Counted from the stretch's first letter, positions 27,766 through 37,500 are shown. The stretch: DNA of 64,000 nt from Ectopseudomonas mendocina (GCF_016008875.1 NZ_JADTQG010000011.1:151243-215242); one strand, 5' to 3'. Translations and numbers: made by a program. Notes: generated by a model not told the origin, from the letters alone.

Positions 27766-30700
27766 TCAATGCGGTTCTGCCTCCTTCGTCTTGCCGCGTC
27801 GACCCACACGCAGGGCGGCCGACTCTACCAGCAGGTAGAACATCGGGATCAGGAACGTGGCCAATAGCGTGGCGGCGAGCATGCCGCCGATCACCCCGGT
27901 GCCGATGGAATGCCGGCTGGCCGAGCCGGCGCCAGAGCTGATGGCCAACGGCACGCAGCCGAGAATGAACGCCAGCGAAGTCATCACGATGGGACGGAAA
28001 CGCAGCTTGGCCGCCTCCAGCGCCGAGTCGAAAATGCCCTTGCCCTCGGCGCGTAGCATCACCGCGAACTCGACGATGAGAATGGCGTTCTTCGCCGCCA
28101 GGCCGATCAGGGTGACCAGACCGACCTGGAAGTACACGTCGTTCTGAATGCCGCGCAGCCACACCGCGAGAATCGCCCCGAACACCGCGAAGGGCACGGC
28201 GGTGACCACCGCCAGCGGCAACGTCCAGCGCTCGTACTGCGCCGCCAGGATCAGGAATACCAGGATCAGGCCGAAGACGAAGGCCTGGGCGCCTGAGCCC
28301 TGCGTGGCCAGTTCCTGATAGGCCGAGCCGATCCAACCCAGGCTGTAATCCTCGCCGAGCACCTCGTCGGCGACTTCCTGCATCGCCGCAAGCGCCTGCC
28401 CGGAGCTGTAGCCCGGCGCCGGGCCACCGAGCACCTTGGCCGACGGGTAGACGTTGAAACGGTCATAGGAATCCGGGCCGAGGATGCGCCGCACCCGCAG
28501 CAGGGTCGACAGCGGCACCAGATCGCCACCGCTGGAGCGCACGTAGACCTGGCCGAGGTCCTCCGGCTTGCGGCGGAACTCCGATTCGGACTGCAAACTG
28601 ACCTGCCAGGTGCGTCCGTAGAGGGTGAAATCGTTGACGTAGTAACTGCCGAAGGTCGCCTGCATGGCGGTGAACACGTCACTGACACTGACGCCCAGGG
28701 CACGCGTCTTGGTGCGGTCCAGGTCGATGTAGTACTGCGGCACGTTGGCACTGAAGGTGCTTTGCACACCGGCCAGCTCAGGTCGCTTGCTGGCGGCCTC
28801 GACGAAGGCCTGTACCTTCTCGCCGAGCTGCTCGACGCTGCCGCCGGAGCGGTCCTGGATGTAGGACTCGAAACCACCGGTGGTGCTCATGCCGGTGATC
28901 GGCGGCGGGTTGAACGACAACACCAGGCCGTCCTTCTGCGCCGCGCCCATGCCCATGAACTCGCGCGTCAGGTTGCGCGCATCGAGTTCATCGGTGGTGC
29001 GCTCGCTCCAGTCCTTGAGCGGCACGAAGGACACCCCGGCATTGCTGCGCACGCCGAAGGTGAGCACATCGAAACCGGCGAAGGTCACCACGTCCTGCAC
29101 CGCCGGGTGCTCCATCAATTGCTGGGTCACCGCGCCACTCAACGCCTCGGTGCGATTGAGCGAGGCCGCCGGCGGCAGGTAATAGGCGTTGATCACGTAG
29201 CCCTGATCCTCGTCGGGCACCAGGGAACCGGGCACCCGCGCAAACAGCAGCATGATCAGCGCGATCATCCCGCCAAACAGCAACAGGCCGATCAGCGAGC
29301 GCTTGAGGAAGAAGCTCACGCCGGCGCCGTAGCCCTCTGTGGCCTTTTCGAAGAAGCGGTTGAAGGCGCGAAACGGCGCAGCCGGCTCGTGGTGGCCGGG
29401 CTTGAGCAGCAGCGCGCAGAGCGCGGGCGACAGGGTCAGGGCGACGATGCCGGAAATCACCACCGAGACCGCGATGGTGATCGCGAACTGCTTGTACATC
29501 TGTCCCGCCAGGCCGCCGAGAAAGCCCACCGGCACGAATACGGCGCAGAGCACCAGAACGATGGCGATGATCGGTCCGGTGACCTCTTCCATGGCCTTGA
29601 TCGAGGCATCCCGCGCGTTGAGGTGTTCGGTTCGCATGACCCGCTCGACGTTCTCGATCACCACGATGGCGTCGTCCACCACGATGCCGATGGCCAGCAC
29701 CATGCCGAACAGAGTCAGCAGGTTGATGGAGAATCCCAGCATGTACATGCCGGCGAAGGTGCCGACCAGCGACACCGGAATCGCCAGCACCGGAATCAGC
29801 GTGGCGCGCCAGTTCTGCAGGAAGATGAACACCACCAGCACCACCAGCACCAGCGCCTCGAAGAAGGTGTGGATCACCTCCTCGATAGAGACCTGGACGA
29901 ATTTGGTGGTGTCGTAGGGGATCTTGTAGGCGATACCCTCGGGGAAGCGCTGGCTCAGGCGCTGCATGGTGCGCTCGACCGCTTCGGCGGTGTCCAGCGC
30001 GTTGGCGCCGGGCTGCAGGTAGATGCCGAAGGCGGCGTTCTGCTGGCCATTGAGGGTGGTGACCAGCGAGTAATCCTGCGCCCCCAGTTCAACCCGCGCC
30101 ACGTCCTTGAGCAGCAGGCTGGCGCCGGTGTCGTCAGTGCGCAGGATGACGCTTTCGAACTCCTTGGGGTCGGTGAAGCGGCCCTGGGTAGTGACCGTGT
30201 AGGTGAAGTCCTGCGGCTCCTTGAGCGGCTGCTGGCCGAAGCTGCCGGCGGCGAACTGCGAATTCTGCTCGCGGATGGCATTGACCACATCGGTGGGGGT
30301 GAGGTTGTACTGCGCCAGTTTGTCCGGGCGCAGCCAGATGCGCATGGAGTAGTCCTTGGAGCCGAACTGGCTGGCATCGCCCACGCCCTTGAGGCGCTTG
30401 AGTTCGTCGATGACGTTGATCAGCGCATAGTTGCTGATGAAGATCGGGTCGCGTGAGTCATCCGGCGAGTACAGGGTGATCACCTGAAGGATGTCCGAGG
30501 ACTTCTTCTCCACCTTCACGCCCTGGCGACGTACTTCTTCCGGCAGCTTGGCCAGCGCCGCCTGCACCTTGTTGTTGACGTTGATGGTGGCCTGGTCCGG
30601 GTCGGTGCCGACCTCGAAGTACACCGTCAGGCTCATCGCCCCGCTGCTGGAGGAGTTCGACAGCTGATAGATCATGTTCTCGACGCCGTTGATCTCCTGC

Positions 30701-30900
30701 TCCAGCGGCGCCGCCACGGTTTCGGCGATGACCTGCGAGCTGGCGCCGGGATAGGAGGCGCTGACCGACACCTGCGGCGGCAGGATTTCCGGATACTGGG
30801 CGATGGGCAGCGCGCGCATCGCAGCCAATCCGGCGAGCACGACGACGATGGAGATAACGGTGGCGAACACCGGACGGTCGATGAAGAAGCGCGAGATCAT
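27766..30900 (-). CDS. RND efflux transporter permease subunit (HAE1 family)
   Basis: A 1044-residue inner-membrane pump of the AcrB/MexB/MexF type that exports drugs by proton exchange. The N-terminus [23 protein letters not shown], the paired acidic residues in membrane helix 4 ([16 protein letters not shown], about residue 405) and the twelve-helix, two-large-loop plan are all present. The N-terminal porter sequence reads closer to MexF-type pumps than to MexB. AGGAG precedes the ATG. It starts 5 bp after the adaptor stop, so the two form one operon. No outer-membrane factor gene follows, so it presumably borrows one encoded elsewhere. Confidence 0.95.
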   Translation of the reverse strand: MISRFFIDRPVFATVISIVVVLAGLAAMRALPIAQYPEILPPQVSVSASYPGASSQVIAETVAAPLEQEINGVENMIYQLSNSSSSGAMSLTVYFEVGTDPDQATINVNNKVQAALAKLPEEVRRQGVKVEKKSSDILQVITLYSPDDSRDPIFISNYALINVIDELKRLKGVGDASQFGSKDYSMRIWLRPDKLAQYNLTPTDVVNAIREQNSQFAAGSFGQQPLKEPQDFTYTVTTQGRFTDPKEFESVILRTDDTGASLLLKDVARVELGAQDYSLVTTLNGQQNAAFGIYLQPGANALDTAEAVERTMQRLSQRFPEGIAYKIPYDTTKFVQVSIEEVIHTFFEALVLVVLVVFIFLQNWRATLIPVLAIPVSLVGTFAGMYMLGFSINLLTLFGMVLAIGIVVDDAIVVIENVERVMRTEHLNARDASIKAMEEVTGPIIAIVLVLCAVFVPVGFLGGLAGQMYKQFAITIAVSVVISGIVALTLSPALCALLLKPGHHEPAAPFRAFNRFFEKATEGYGAGVSFFLKRSLIGLLLFGGMIALIMLLFARVPGSLVPDEDQGYVINAYYLPPAASLNRTEALSGAVTQQLMEHPAVQDVVTFAGFDVLTFGVRSNAGVSFVPLKDWSERTTDELDARNLTREFMGMGAAQKDGLVLSFNPPPITGMSTTGGFESYIQDRSGGSVEQLGEKVQAFVEAASKRPELAGVQSTFSANVPQYYIDLDRTKTRALGVSVSDVFTAMQATFGSYYVNDFTLYGRTWQVSLQSESEFRRKPEDLGQVYVRSSGGDLVPLSTLLRVRRILGPDSYDRFNVYPSAKVLGGPAPGYSSGQALAAMQEVADEVLGEDYSLGWIGSAYQELATQGSGAQAFVFGLILVFLILAAQYERWTLPLAVVTAVPFAVFGAILAVWLRGIQNDVYFQVGLVTLIGLAAKNAILIVEFAVMLRAEGKGIFDSALEAAKLRFRPIVMTSLAFILGCVPLAISSGAGSASRHSIGTGVIGGMLAATLLATFLIPMFYLLVESAALRVGRRGKTKEAEPH

Positions 30901-30905
30901 GGCCG

Positions 30906-32054
30906 TTACTCCTGCGCCTGGCTGGCGGGCTTGGCTGCCTGCGCCTCCTCGACCTTGACCGGGCTGTCCGGCCGCACCTTGGCCAGGCCGTCGACTATCA
31001 CCCGCTCACCATCGCTGACCCCGGAAAGGATCAACCAGCGCCCACCTGCGGTGTCGCCCGTGGCGACCTGACGCATGCGCGCGACGTTCTGATCGTCGAC
31101 GACGTAGACAAAAGTACCGCGTGGCCCCTGGGCGACGGCGCGCTCCGGCACGGTAATGGCATTGGGGCGGGTCAGGCCTTTGACCTGCACCCGTACGAAC
31201 TGCCCCGGCAGCAGTTTCTGCTCGGGGTTGGGCACCACGCCACGGGCGCTGACGGTGCCGGTGCCGCGGTCGATCAGGCTGTCGGTGAAGTCCACCTCAC
31301 CCACCGTTGGATACGCCGAACCATCACCGAAATGCACCTCCACATTCAGCTTGCCACTGGCCGGCGGCACCAGGCTGCCCTCGGACAGCTCGCGACGTAG
31401 GCGCTCGGCCTCGGCATCCGGATAGGCGAAGTTGACGAAGATCGGATCGAGCTGGGTGATCTGCGTGAGCAGGCTGGCGCTGGGGTCGCCGGCGACGATC
31501 AGACTGCCTTCAGAGACGCTTTCCTTGCTGGTGATGCCGGTGATCGGCGCCTTCACCGTGGTGTAATCGAGGTCGATCTGGCGCGACTGCACCTCGGCCT
31601 GGGCCGCCTCGATATTGGCCTTGCTCTGCTCGAAATTGGAGATGGCGTTGTCCAGCTCGCTCTCGCTGGCGAAGCCCTTCTTCTGCAGTTCGCGGATACG
31701 CTTGAGATCACGATCGGTCTGGCGGAAACGCGCCTGCTCCTGTGCCAGTGCGCCCTTGGCGCGGGCCAGGGCAGCCTCGTAGGGGCGCGGATCGATACGG
31801 AACAGCACCTGGTCCTTCTGTACCCTGCTCCCCTCCTGGTAGGTGCGCTCCTGCAGGATGCCGCCAACCTGGGCCCTGACCTGCACCTCACGGTAACCGG
31901 CGGTCCGCGCGGGATATTCCAGCACGATAGGCAAGTCGCCGACCTTGGCCTGTTCGACCGTCACCGCCGTGGGCGGCGCGTCGGCGGCCTGTGCACCGAG
32001 GGTGAAAATAAGCGTTGCGGACAGGCAGAAACGATCCAGGCGAACGAACCACAT
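30906..32054 (-). CDS. RND efflux periplasmic adaptor subunit (MexA/AcrA type)
   Basis: A 382-residue membrane-fusion protein. It has an N-terminal signal sequence (about residues 6-23), a lipoyl half-motif [19 protein letters not shown], an alpha-hairpin (about 90-155; rich in Gln, Glu and Ala), the second half-motif [13 protein letters not shown], and beta-barrel and membrane-proximal domains. There is no lipobox cysteine, so it is probably held by the uncleaved or cleaved signal region rather than a lipid. The ATG at 32054 follows GGAGAGGG; the frame upstream has no family features. It is the first gene of the pump operon, divergent from the TetR regulator. Confidence 0.93.
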   Translation of the reverse strand: MWFVRLDRFCLSATLIFTLGAQAADAPPTAVTVEQAKVGDLPIVLEYPARTAGYREVQVRAQVGGILQERTYQEGSRVQKDQVLFRIDPRPYEAALARAKGALAQEQARFRQTDRDLKRIRELQKKGFASESELDNAISNFEQSKANIEAAQAEVQSRQIDLDYTTVKAPITGITSKESVSEGSLIVAGDPSASLLTQITQLDPIFVNFAYPDAEAERLRRELSEGSLVPPASGKLNVEVHFGDGSAYPTVGEVDFTDSLIDRGTGTVSARGVVPNPEQKLLPGQFVRVQVKGLTRPNAITVPERAVAQGPRGTFVYVVDDQNVARMRQVATGDTAGGRWLILSGVSDGERVIVDGLAKVRPDSPVKVEEAQAAKPASQAQE

Positions 32055-32112
32055 GATGCATCCCTCTCCTTGGCTAGACGCAGAGCAGAAGCCGCACAAA
32101 GAAGCGCGCCAC

Positions 32113-32163
32113 CAGCAGGCGGGCATAATCGGTACAATCGAGCCTAGCTCCAATTAGCCGGAT
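32113..32163. promoter_or_regulatory. Divergent promoter/operator region of the RND pump and tetR gene
   Basis: On the minus strand, TTGGAG, a 17-bp spacer and GATTAT form a promoter for the pump. On the plus strand a TACAAT box lies about 30 bp before the regulator. The two overlap in the segment GGCATAATCGGTACAATCG, so one repressor site could control both directions. A half-site ATTAGCCGGAT begins at 32153. Confidence 0.4.
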
Positions 32164-32167
32164 CGCC

Positions 32168-32788
32168 ATGCGTAGAACCAAAGAAGATGCAGAGAAAACC
32201 CGCTGCGCCATCCTCGCCGCTGCGGAACAATTGTTCCTCGAGCGTGGCGTCGCCCATACCAGCCTGGAGCACATCGCCCGGCATGCCGGGGTGACTCGTG
32301 GTGCGGTCTATTGGCACTTCCAGAACAAGGCACATCTGTTCCACGAAATGCTCAACCAGGTACGCCTGCCGCTGGAGCCGCTGGCCCAGCAACTGGCCGC
32401 CGTCGACGGCCTGTCATCGCTGCAGTTGCTGCGCGATCTGTGCATCGAGGCCATGGCCAATCTGGTGCTGGATGAACAGCGGCGGCGCATCCTCACCGTT
32501 CTGCTGCGTCGTTGCGAGTTCACCGAAGAACTGCGCGAGGCCGAAGAGCGCCACGAAACCTTCGTCAATCAGTTCATCGACCTGTGCCAGCAGCAGTTCG
32601 CACTGCCGACGGTGCAAGCGCATCTGCAGCCGGGCATTACCCCGCGTCTGGCCTCGCGCACGCTGCACGCGCTGATCGTCGGGCTGTTCAGCGACTGGCT
32701 GCGCGATCCCAATCTGTTCGATGCCCAGACCGACACCCCGGCCATGATCGACAGCTGCTTTCGCGGTCTGCTGCGGCAGTGGCCTTAG
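32168..32788 (+). CDS. TetR family repressor of the RND pump (AcrR/TtgR-like)
   Basis: A 206-residue regulator with an N-terminal helix-turn-helix (TSLEHIARHAGVTRGAVYWHF, residues about 30-53) preceded by RCAILAAAEQLFLERG, as in AcrR, TtgR and SmeT. The C-terminal ligand domain fits the TetR_C AcrR-type region (LRDLCIEAMANLVLDEQRRRILTVLLRRCEF). Its divergent position strongly suggests it represses the pump operon and itself. The ribosome site is weak. The stop codon TAG is contributed by the left edge of the repeat at 32786. Confidence 0.9.
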   Translation: MRRTKEDAEKTRCAILAAAEQLFLERGVAHTSLEHIARHAGVTRGAVYWHFQNKAHLFHEMLNQVRLPLEPLAQQLAAVDGLSSLQLLRDLCIEAMANLVLDEQRRRILTVLLRRCEFTEELREAEERHETFVNQFIDLCQQQFALPTVQAHLQPGITPRLASRTLHALIVGLFSDWLRDPNLFDAQTDTPAMIDSCFRGLLRQWP

Positions 32789-32841
32789 AACCTGTTCAAA
32801 GTCTCGCGAGCTAGAGCAATGCAAGGCAAAAACAGGTTCTT
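32786..32841. repeat. Intergenic inverted repeat, AGAACCTGTTCAAAG type
   Basis: AGAACCTGTT (32787-32796) and AACAGGTTCT (32831-32840) are perfect 10-bp arms. The interior CTCGCGAGCTAGAGCAATGC is nearly identical to the right half of the element at 1-159 read in reverse and to 37501-37527. It sits between the convergent tetR and copZ genes and supplies the tetR stop codon. Confidence 0.7.
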
Positions 32842-32855
32842 AGCCGGCCCGGGTC

Positions 32856-33053
32856 CTATGCGGGCACAACCTCATAGCCCTCTTCACGGATCGCGGCCTG
32901 AATCTGCGCGACGTCCAGGTTGCCCTCCACACGCACCAGCCCCGCGGCCAGATCGACTTCGACCCTGGCCGCCTGATCCAGCGCCTGGATCGCCTGGGTG
33001 ACGGCACGGACGCAATGACCGCATGATATTCCGCTAACCTTGAACTGTTGCAT
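32856..33053 (-). CDS. copZ: Copper chaperone CopZ
   Basis: A 65-residue heavy-metal-associated domain with the metal motif SGISCGHC (CxxC, residues about 11-14) and the conserved C-terminal IREEGYEVVPA of the fold. It delivers Cu(I) to CopA or CueR in the cytoplasm. The start is ATG 33053; the frame runs 25 codons further upstream through the promoter dyad, which argues against an earlier start. A CueR-type promoter lies 35-65 bp upstream. It is divergent from the small exported protein gene and copA. Confidence 0.93.
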   Translation of the reverse strand: MQQFKVSGISCGHCVRAVTQAIQALDQAARVEVDLAAGLVRVEGNLDVAQIQAAIREEGYEVVPA

Positions 33054-33087
33054 CTGCTGACTCCTTGAACCGATGGAAGATGGGTGT

Positions 33088-33118
33088 AGTCTCGACCTTG
33101 CCACGATGGCAAGGTCAA
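33088..33118 (-). promoter_or_regulatory. CueR-type promoter for copZ
   Basis: On the minus strand, TTGACC, a 19-bp spacer and GAGACT frame the dyad ACCTTGCC-nnnn-GGCAAGGT. The over-long 19-bp spacer with a central dyad is the signature of MerR-family activators such as CueR. The dyad is symmetric, and on the plus strand TCGACC is spaced the same way, so weak divergent activity toward 33156 is possible. Confidence 0.8.
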
Positions 33119-33155
33119 GTCCCGCCACTCCGGCTTCTGCAAGAGGATCCTCGTC

Positions 33156-33548
33156 ATGCGCCTGTTGTTTTCTGCCTTCGCCTTGTTGCTGGCGCCTCTG
33201 GCACTGGCCGACCCACTGGCCCCGCTACCTTCGACGACACAGGGCGAGGGTTACGCGGTGCTGATCGTTTCGCGCGAACGCCTGGAGGTGGCGACCACCT
33301 GTGAAGTGGCGCTGTATGTGCACGATCAGCTGGCCGCACGCCTGTACCAGGGCCAGTCGGTGTCCTTCAACCTGCCGCCAGGCAAGGTCTCGCTGCGTCT
33401 CGGCCTGACCGGCACCGGCCCATGCCAGAACGGCATCACCCAGTTGAACGGACAATCGCTGGAGCTTCTCGCCGGCGAAGTGCGCCGTTACCGCATCGCC
33501 ATGGGCAGCGATGGCCTGCGACTGCATGCCGCGCCTGCGCTGAATTGA
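33156..33548 (+). CDS. Small exported protein in the copper island, function unknown
   Basis: A 130-residue protein with a clear signal peptide (MRLLFSAFALLLAPLALADP, cleavage near 18). The mature part is a beta-rich domain; ALYVHDQLAARLYQGQSVSFNLPPGKVSLRLGL resembles DUF2846-like proteins that carry a short carbohydrate- or prealbumin-like fold. There are two cysteines (TTCEVA and GPCQNG), perhaps a disulfide. There is no Met/His-rich copper motif. It lies between the two CueR-type promoters, divergent from copZ and 64 bp before copA, so a link to copper handling is inferred from position only. Confidence 0.75.
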   Translation: MRLLFSAFALLLAPLALADPLAPLPSTTQGEGYAVLIVSRERLEVATTCEVALYVHDQLAARLYQGQSVSFNLPPGKVSLRLGLTGTGPCQNGITQLNGQSLELLAGEVRRYRIAMGSDGLRLHAAPALN

Positions 33549-33553
33549 AGGCT

Positions 33554-33584
33554 TGACCTTACCATGGGGTCAAGGTTGATCCTG
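33554..33584 (+). promoter_or_regulatory. CueR-type promoter for copA
   Basis: TTGACC (33554-33559), a 19-bp spacer and GATCCT (33579-33584) surround the dyad ACCTTACC-nnnn-GTCAAGGT. This is the same architecture as the copZ promoter and the standard CueR arrangement. It lies 29 bp before the copA ATG. Confidence 0.8.
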
Positions 33585-33612
33585 TAGCCATGCCGTTACA
33601 GGGAGCCGAACC

Positions 33613-35982
33613 ATGACCACCTACGACCTGCCGATCCAGGGCATGACCTGCGCCAGCTGTGCCGGCCGTGTCGAACGCGCCTTGCGCAAGTTGCCGCAGG
33701 TGACCGGCGCCAGCGTCAACCTGGCCAACGAACAGGCGCGCATCGAAGCACCTGCCGACAGCCTGCCGCAGCTGATCGCCGCCATCGAAGGCGCCGGTTA
33801 CGGCGTGCCCAGCCAGCCTCTGGAACTGGGCATCGAAGGCATGACCTGCGCCAGTTGCGTGGGTCGTATCGAGCGCGCTCTGAACAAGGTGCCGGGCATC
33901 AGCCAGGTCGCCGTCAATCTCGCCGACGAGAAGGCTCGCCTGCAGGTGCTCGCCGGTTTCGACCCGCAGCTGGCGGTGCAGGCGGTTGTCACTGCCGGCT
34001 ACCAGGCGCAGCTGCTTGGCGAGCGCCCGGCCACGGATCAGGCGCAGCGCCGCTTGCAGCGTGAGCGCCTGACCTTGCTGGCTGCCATCACCCTGACCCT
34101 GCCGCTGGTGCTGCCGATGCTGGTCGAGCCGTTCGGCCTGCACTGGATGCTGCCGGCCTGGGCGCAGTTCCTGCTGGCCACGCCGGTGCAGTTCATCTTC
34201 GGCGCACGCTTCTATCGCGCGGCCTGGCAGGCGCTGAAGGCCCGTGCCGGCAACATGGATCAACTGGTGGCAATCGGCACCAGCGCCGGTTACGGCCTGA
34301 GTCTGTATCAATGGGCCGTGACACCGGCCGGGCAGATGCCGCACCTGTACTTCGAAGCCTCGGCGGTGATCATCAGCCTGATCCTGCTCGGCAAGTATCT
34401 GGAAAGCCGCGCCAAGCGCCAGACCGCCAGTGCCATTCGCGCATTGCAGGCCCTGCGCCCGGACCACGCGGTGCGCCTGGTGGACGGCCGCGAGGAGCGC
34501 GTCGGCATCGACGCCCTGGCGCTGGGCGACCGCATCCTGGTCAAGCCCGGAGAGCGCTTCCCGGTCGACGGTCAGGTGCTGGAGGGCCACAGCCATGCAG
34601 ACGAGGCGCTGATCAGCGGCGAAAGCCTGCCGGTAGCCAAGCAGCCGGGCGACAAGGTCACCGCCGGCGCTATCAACGGCGAAGGTCGCCTGCTGCTGGA
34701 GACCACCGCCCTGGGCGCGGAAACCGTGCTGTCGCGCATCATCCGCCTGGTCGAGGATGCCCAGGCGGCCAAGGCGCCGATCCAGAAGCTGGTGGACAAA
34801 GTCAGCCAGGTGTTCGTCCCCACGGTGCTGCTGGTCGCCCTGGCCACGCTGCTGGCCTGGCTGGCGCTCGGCGCCTCGCTGGAAAACGCCCTGCTCAATG
34901 CCGTCGCCGTGCTGGTAATCGCCTGCCCATGCGCCCTCGGCCTGGCCACGCCGACCGCGATCATGGCCGGCACCGGCGTCGCCGCGCGCCACGGCATCCT
35001 GATCAAGGATGCCGAAGCACTGGAAGTGGCGCATGCCGTGCAGCACATCGCCTTCGACAAGACCGGTACCCTTACCGAAGGCAAACCGCGCATCGTCCAT
35101 ATCGGCCTGGGCGAGGCCAGCGAAGAGGAATTGCTGCGCCTGGCCGGCGGCCTGCAACAGGGCAGCGAACACCCGTTGGCCAAGGCCGTGCTGCAGCGCT
35201 GCGCCGAGCAGCATATTGCCCTGCCAACGCTGAGCGAGAGCCGAGCGCTGGCCGGTCGCGGCATCGCCGGCGAGGTCGAGGGCCGTTCCCTGCAACTGGG
35301 CAGCAGCCGCCTGCTGCAAGAACAACAGCTGCAGGCTGGTGCACTGGCCGAATCGGCAAAGGCCTGGGAAGCGCAGGGGCGCACTTTGTCCTGGCTGATC
35401 GAAACCGGCAACGCCCCTCGCCTGCTCGGCCTGCTGGCCTTCGGTGATCAGCTCAAGGAAGGTGCGGCCGACGCCATCGCCGAACTGCGTGCACAGGGCA
35501 TCACAAGCCACCTGATCAGCGGCGACAACCAGGGCAGCGTCGCGGCAGTCGCCAGCACGCTGGGCATCGACGAACCTCATGCGCAGGTGCTGCCGGCGGA
35601 CAAGGCACGACTGATCGGCGAACTGCGCCAGCAGGGGACCGTGGCCATGGTCGGCGACGGCATCAACGACGCGCCGGCTCTGGCCGCCGCGGACGTCGGT
35701 ATCGCCATGGGCGGCGGCACCGACGCCGCCATGCATGCCGCCGGCATCACTCTGATGCGCGGCGACCCGCGCCTGGTGCCCGCCGCGCTGGACATCAGCC
35801 GGCGCACCTACGCCAAGATCCGCCAGAACCTGTTCTGGGCTTTCATCTACAACCTGATCGGCATCCCGCTGGCCGCCGCCGGCCTGCTCAATCCCATGTT
35901 CGCTGGCGCCGCGATGGCGCTGTCCAGCGTCAGCGTGGTGAGCAACGCACTGCTGCTCAATCGCTGGAGACCACGCGCATGA
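33613..35982 (+). CDS. copA: Cu(I)-exporting P-type ATPase CopA
   Basis: A 789-residue P1B-type ATPase that pumps Cu(I) from the cytoplasm to the periplasm. There are two N-terminal metal domains, each with GMTCASC (cysteines at 13/16 and 79/82), then eight membrane helices with the transport motif CPC at 438-440 (IACPCALGLATP). The phosphorylation loop is DKTGT with D482. SEHPLAKA carries the P1B histidine, and GDGINDAPAL is the hinge. GGGAG precedes the ATG. Its stop overlaps the cueR ATG as ATGA, so the sensor and pump genes are translationally coupled. Confidence 0.97.
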   Translation: MTTYDLPIQGMTCASCAGRVERALRKLPQVTGASVNLANEQARIEAPADSLPQLIAAIEGAGYGVPSQPLELGIEGMTCASCVGRIERALNKVPGISQVAVNLADEKARLQVLAGFDPQLAVQAVVTAGYQAQLLGERPATDQAQRRLQRERLTLLAAITLTLPLVLPMLVEPFGLHWMLPAWAQFLLATPVQFIFGARFYRAAWQALKARAGNMDQLVAIGTSAGYGLSLYQWAVTPAGQMPHLYFEASAVIISLILLGKYLESRAKRQTASAIRALQALRPDHAVRLVDGREERVGIDALALGDRILVKPGERFPVDGQVLEGHSHADEALISGESLPVAKQPGDKVTAGAINGEGRLLLETTALGAETVLSRIIRLVEDAQAAKAPIQKLVDKVSQVFVPTVLLVALATLLAWLALGASLENALLNAVAVLVIACPCALGLATPTAIMAGTGVAARHGILIKDAEALEVAHAVQHIAFDKTGTLTEGKPRIVHIGLGEASEEELLRLAGGLQQGSEHPLAKAVLQRCAEQHIALPTLSESRALAGRGIAGEVEGRSLQLGSSRLLQEQQLQAGALAESAKAWEAQGRTLSWLIETGNAPRLLGLLAFGDQLKEGAADAIAELRAQGITSHLISGDNQGSVAAVASTLGIDEPHAQVLPADKARLIGELRQQGTVAMVGDGINDAPALAAADVGIAMGGGTDAAMHAAGITLMRGDPRLVPAALDISRRTYAKIRQNLFWAFIYNLIGIPLAAAGLLNPMFAGAAMALSSVSVVSNALLLNRWRPRA

Positions 35983-36410
35983 ACATCGGCCAAGCCGCCA
36001 GGCACACCGGCCTGAGTGCCAAGATGATTCGCTACTACGAATCCATCGACCTGCTGCCCCATGCCGGGCGGTCGGAGAGTGGTTACCGGCAGTACAACGC
36101 TTCGGATCTGCACCGCCTGGCATTCATCAAGCGGGCGCGGGATCTGGGCTTTTCTCTGGAAGAAGTCGGCAAGCTGCTGGCCCTGTGGCAGGACAAGCAA
36201 CGCGCCAGTGCCGATGTGAAGGCGCTGGCCGAGGGGCATGTCGCCACGCTTTCGCGCAAGATCGCCGAGATGAGCGCCTTGCGCGACACGCTGGTGGAAC
36301 TGGCGAACAGTTGCCAGGGCAATGACCGGCCTGACTGCCCGATTCTGAAGGGACTCGAACAAGGCGTGAGCTGCGGCGCGGCGGAGTGTTCGTCGCACCG
36401 TCAGCCGTAG
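35979..36410 (+). CDS. cueR: Cu(I)-responsive MerR-family regulator CueR
   Basis: A 143-residue activator. The N-terminal winged helix begins MNIGQAARHTGLSAKMIRYYESIDLLP, a long dimerisation helix follows, and the metal loop holds C112 and C120 (CQGNDRPDC), the exact CueR pattern for linear Cu(I) binding. A short Cys/His tail (SCGAAECSSHRQP) follows. It should act at the two 19-bp-spacer promoters in this island. The TAG stop is contributed by the first bases of a REP palindrome. Confidence 0.95.
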   Translation: MNIGQAARHTGLSAKMIRYYESIDLLPHAGRSESGYRQYNASDLHRLAFIKRARDLGFSLEEVGKLLALWQDKQRASADVKALAEGHVATLSRKIAEMSALRDTLVELANSCQGNDRPDCPILKGLEQGVSCGAAECSSHRQP

Positions 36411-36459
36411 GGCGGGTGAAACCCGCCAGACCGATAACGGCGGGTTGCACCCGCCCTAC
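36407..36459. repeat. REP palindrome, GTAGGGCGG type, overlapping the cueR stop
   Basis: Arms 36407-36427 (GTAGGGCGGGTGAAACCC...) and 36439-36459 (ending CACCCGCCCTAC) are inverted copies with a few mismatches. The TAG stop of cueR is bases 2-4 of the left arm. It lies between the convergent cueR and RIO kinase genes. Confidence 0.8.
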
Positions 36460-36505
36460 GTCAGTGGCGCCGCCAGTTCTAATGCCCCGGGGCGTCGTGT
36501 GAGGA

Positions 36506-36525
36506 GGGTGCGCACGGCACCCTAC
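36506..36525. repeat. Small hairpin of a further REP-like type
   Basis: GGGTGC-GCACG-GCACCC with a trailing TAC reads on the minus strand as GTAGGGTGC...GCACCC, similar in design to the other REP sequences. It lies 26 bp beyond the end of the RIO kinase gene and may help end its transcript. Confidence 0.4.
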
Positions 36526-36550
36526 GGAGCGGAGCCCAGCAAAAGCCTTA

Positions 36551-37438
36551 TCAACGCATCCAGGGCGGCGTCGGCTCGGCGTCCTTGGGTTCGTCCTCGG
36601 CGTTGCGTAGCGCCTGCTTCTTCGCCTCTTCGGCCAGCGCAGCCTTGATCTCGCGCATCACCGCGTCGATATCGGCCGCGTCCTCAGGCTCGGCGAACTC
36701 ACCGGTCAGTGGCGTATCGGGCTGCAGTTTGCCGGCCTCGTAGAGCGCCCACATTTCCTTGGCGTACTTGGTGTACTTCAGCTCGGGAGCAAACTGGCCG
36801 AAATACTCGGCCATGTTGCGCACGTCACGTTCGAGCATGCTGAAGGCATGGTTGTTTGCGGCGGCATCCACCGCCTGCGGCAGGTCGATGATCACCGGGC
36901 CGTCTGCGCCGAGCAGCACGTTGAATTCCGACAGGTCGCCATGCACCAGGCCGGCGCAGAGCATCTTGACGATTTCCTGGATCATGAAGGCGTGAAACTC
37001 GCGGGCGTCGTCCGGGTGCAGGTCGACGTCATTGAGCCGAGGTGCGACGTCGCCCTCGCCATCGTCCACCAGTTCCATCAGCAACACGCCATCGAGGAAG
37101 TCGTAGGGCTTGGGCACCCGCACGCCGGCACTGGCCAGGCGGAACAGCGCCGCGACTTCGGCGTTCTGCCAGGCCTGCTCCTGCTCCTTGCGCCCGTACT
37201 TGCTGCCCTTGGCCATGGCCCGCGCCTGGCGGCTGCCCCGCACCTTGCGCCCCTCCTGATATTCGGATGCCTGGCGGAAACTGCGTTTGTTGGCTTCCTT
37301 GTAGACCTTGGCGCAACGCAGCTCGTCGCCACAGCGCACCACGTAGACCGCTGCTTCCTTGCCGCTCATAAGCGGTCGCAGCACCTCGTCCACCAGGCCA
37401 TCCTCGACCAGGGGTTCAATACGTTTGGGCGTCTTCAT
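36551..37438 (-). CDS. RIO1-family serine protein kinase
   Basis: A 295-residue atypical kinase. The nucleotide region SGKEAAVYVVRCGDELRCAKVYK carries the ATP-binding lysine. The catalytic loop is LVHGDLSEFNVLL and the metal-binding loop is VIIDLPQAVD, both diagnostic of RIO kinases. A basic stretch (RKVRGSRQARAMAKGSKYGRKEQ) sits between lobes. The C-terminus is an acidic/charged tail. A similar single-copy RIO gene exists in P. aeruginosa; its substrate is unknown to me. It is not in an obvious operon. Confidence 0.9.
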   Translation of the reverse strand: MKTPKRIEPLVEDGLVDEVLRPLMSGKEAAVYVVRCGDELRCAKVYKEANKRSFRQASEYQEGRKVRGSRQARAMAKGSKYGRKEQEQAWQNAEVAALFRLASAGVRVPKPYDFLDGVLLMELVDDGEGDVAPRLNDVDLHPDDAREFHAFMIQEIVKMLCAGLVHGDLSEFNVLLGADGPVIIDLPQAVDAAANNHAFSMLERDVRNMAEYFGQFAPELKYTKYAKEMWALYEAGKLQPDTPLTGEFAEPEDAADIDAVMREIKAALAEEAKKQALRNAEDEPKDAEPTPPWMR

Positions 37439-37500
37439 CGGTGTGGATCACGGGTCCTTTCTGACGGAGAGATTGATTGGCGACCATCCTCGCACAGCCA

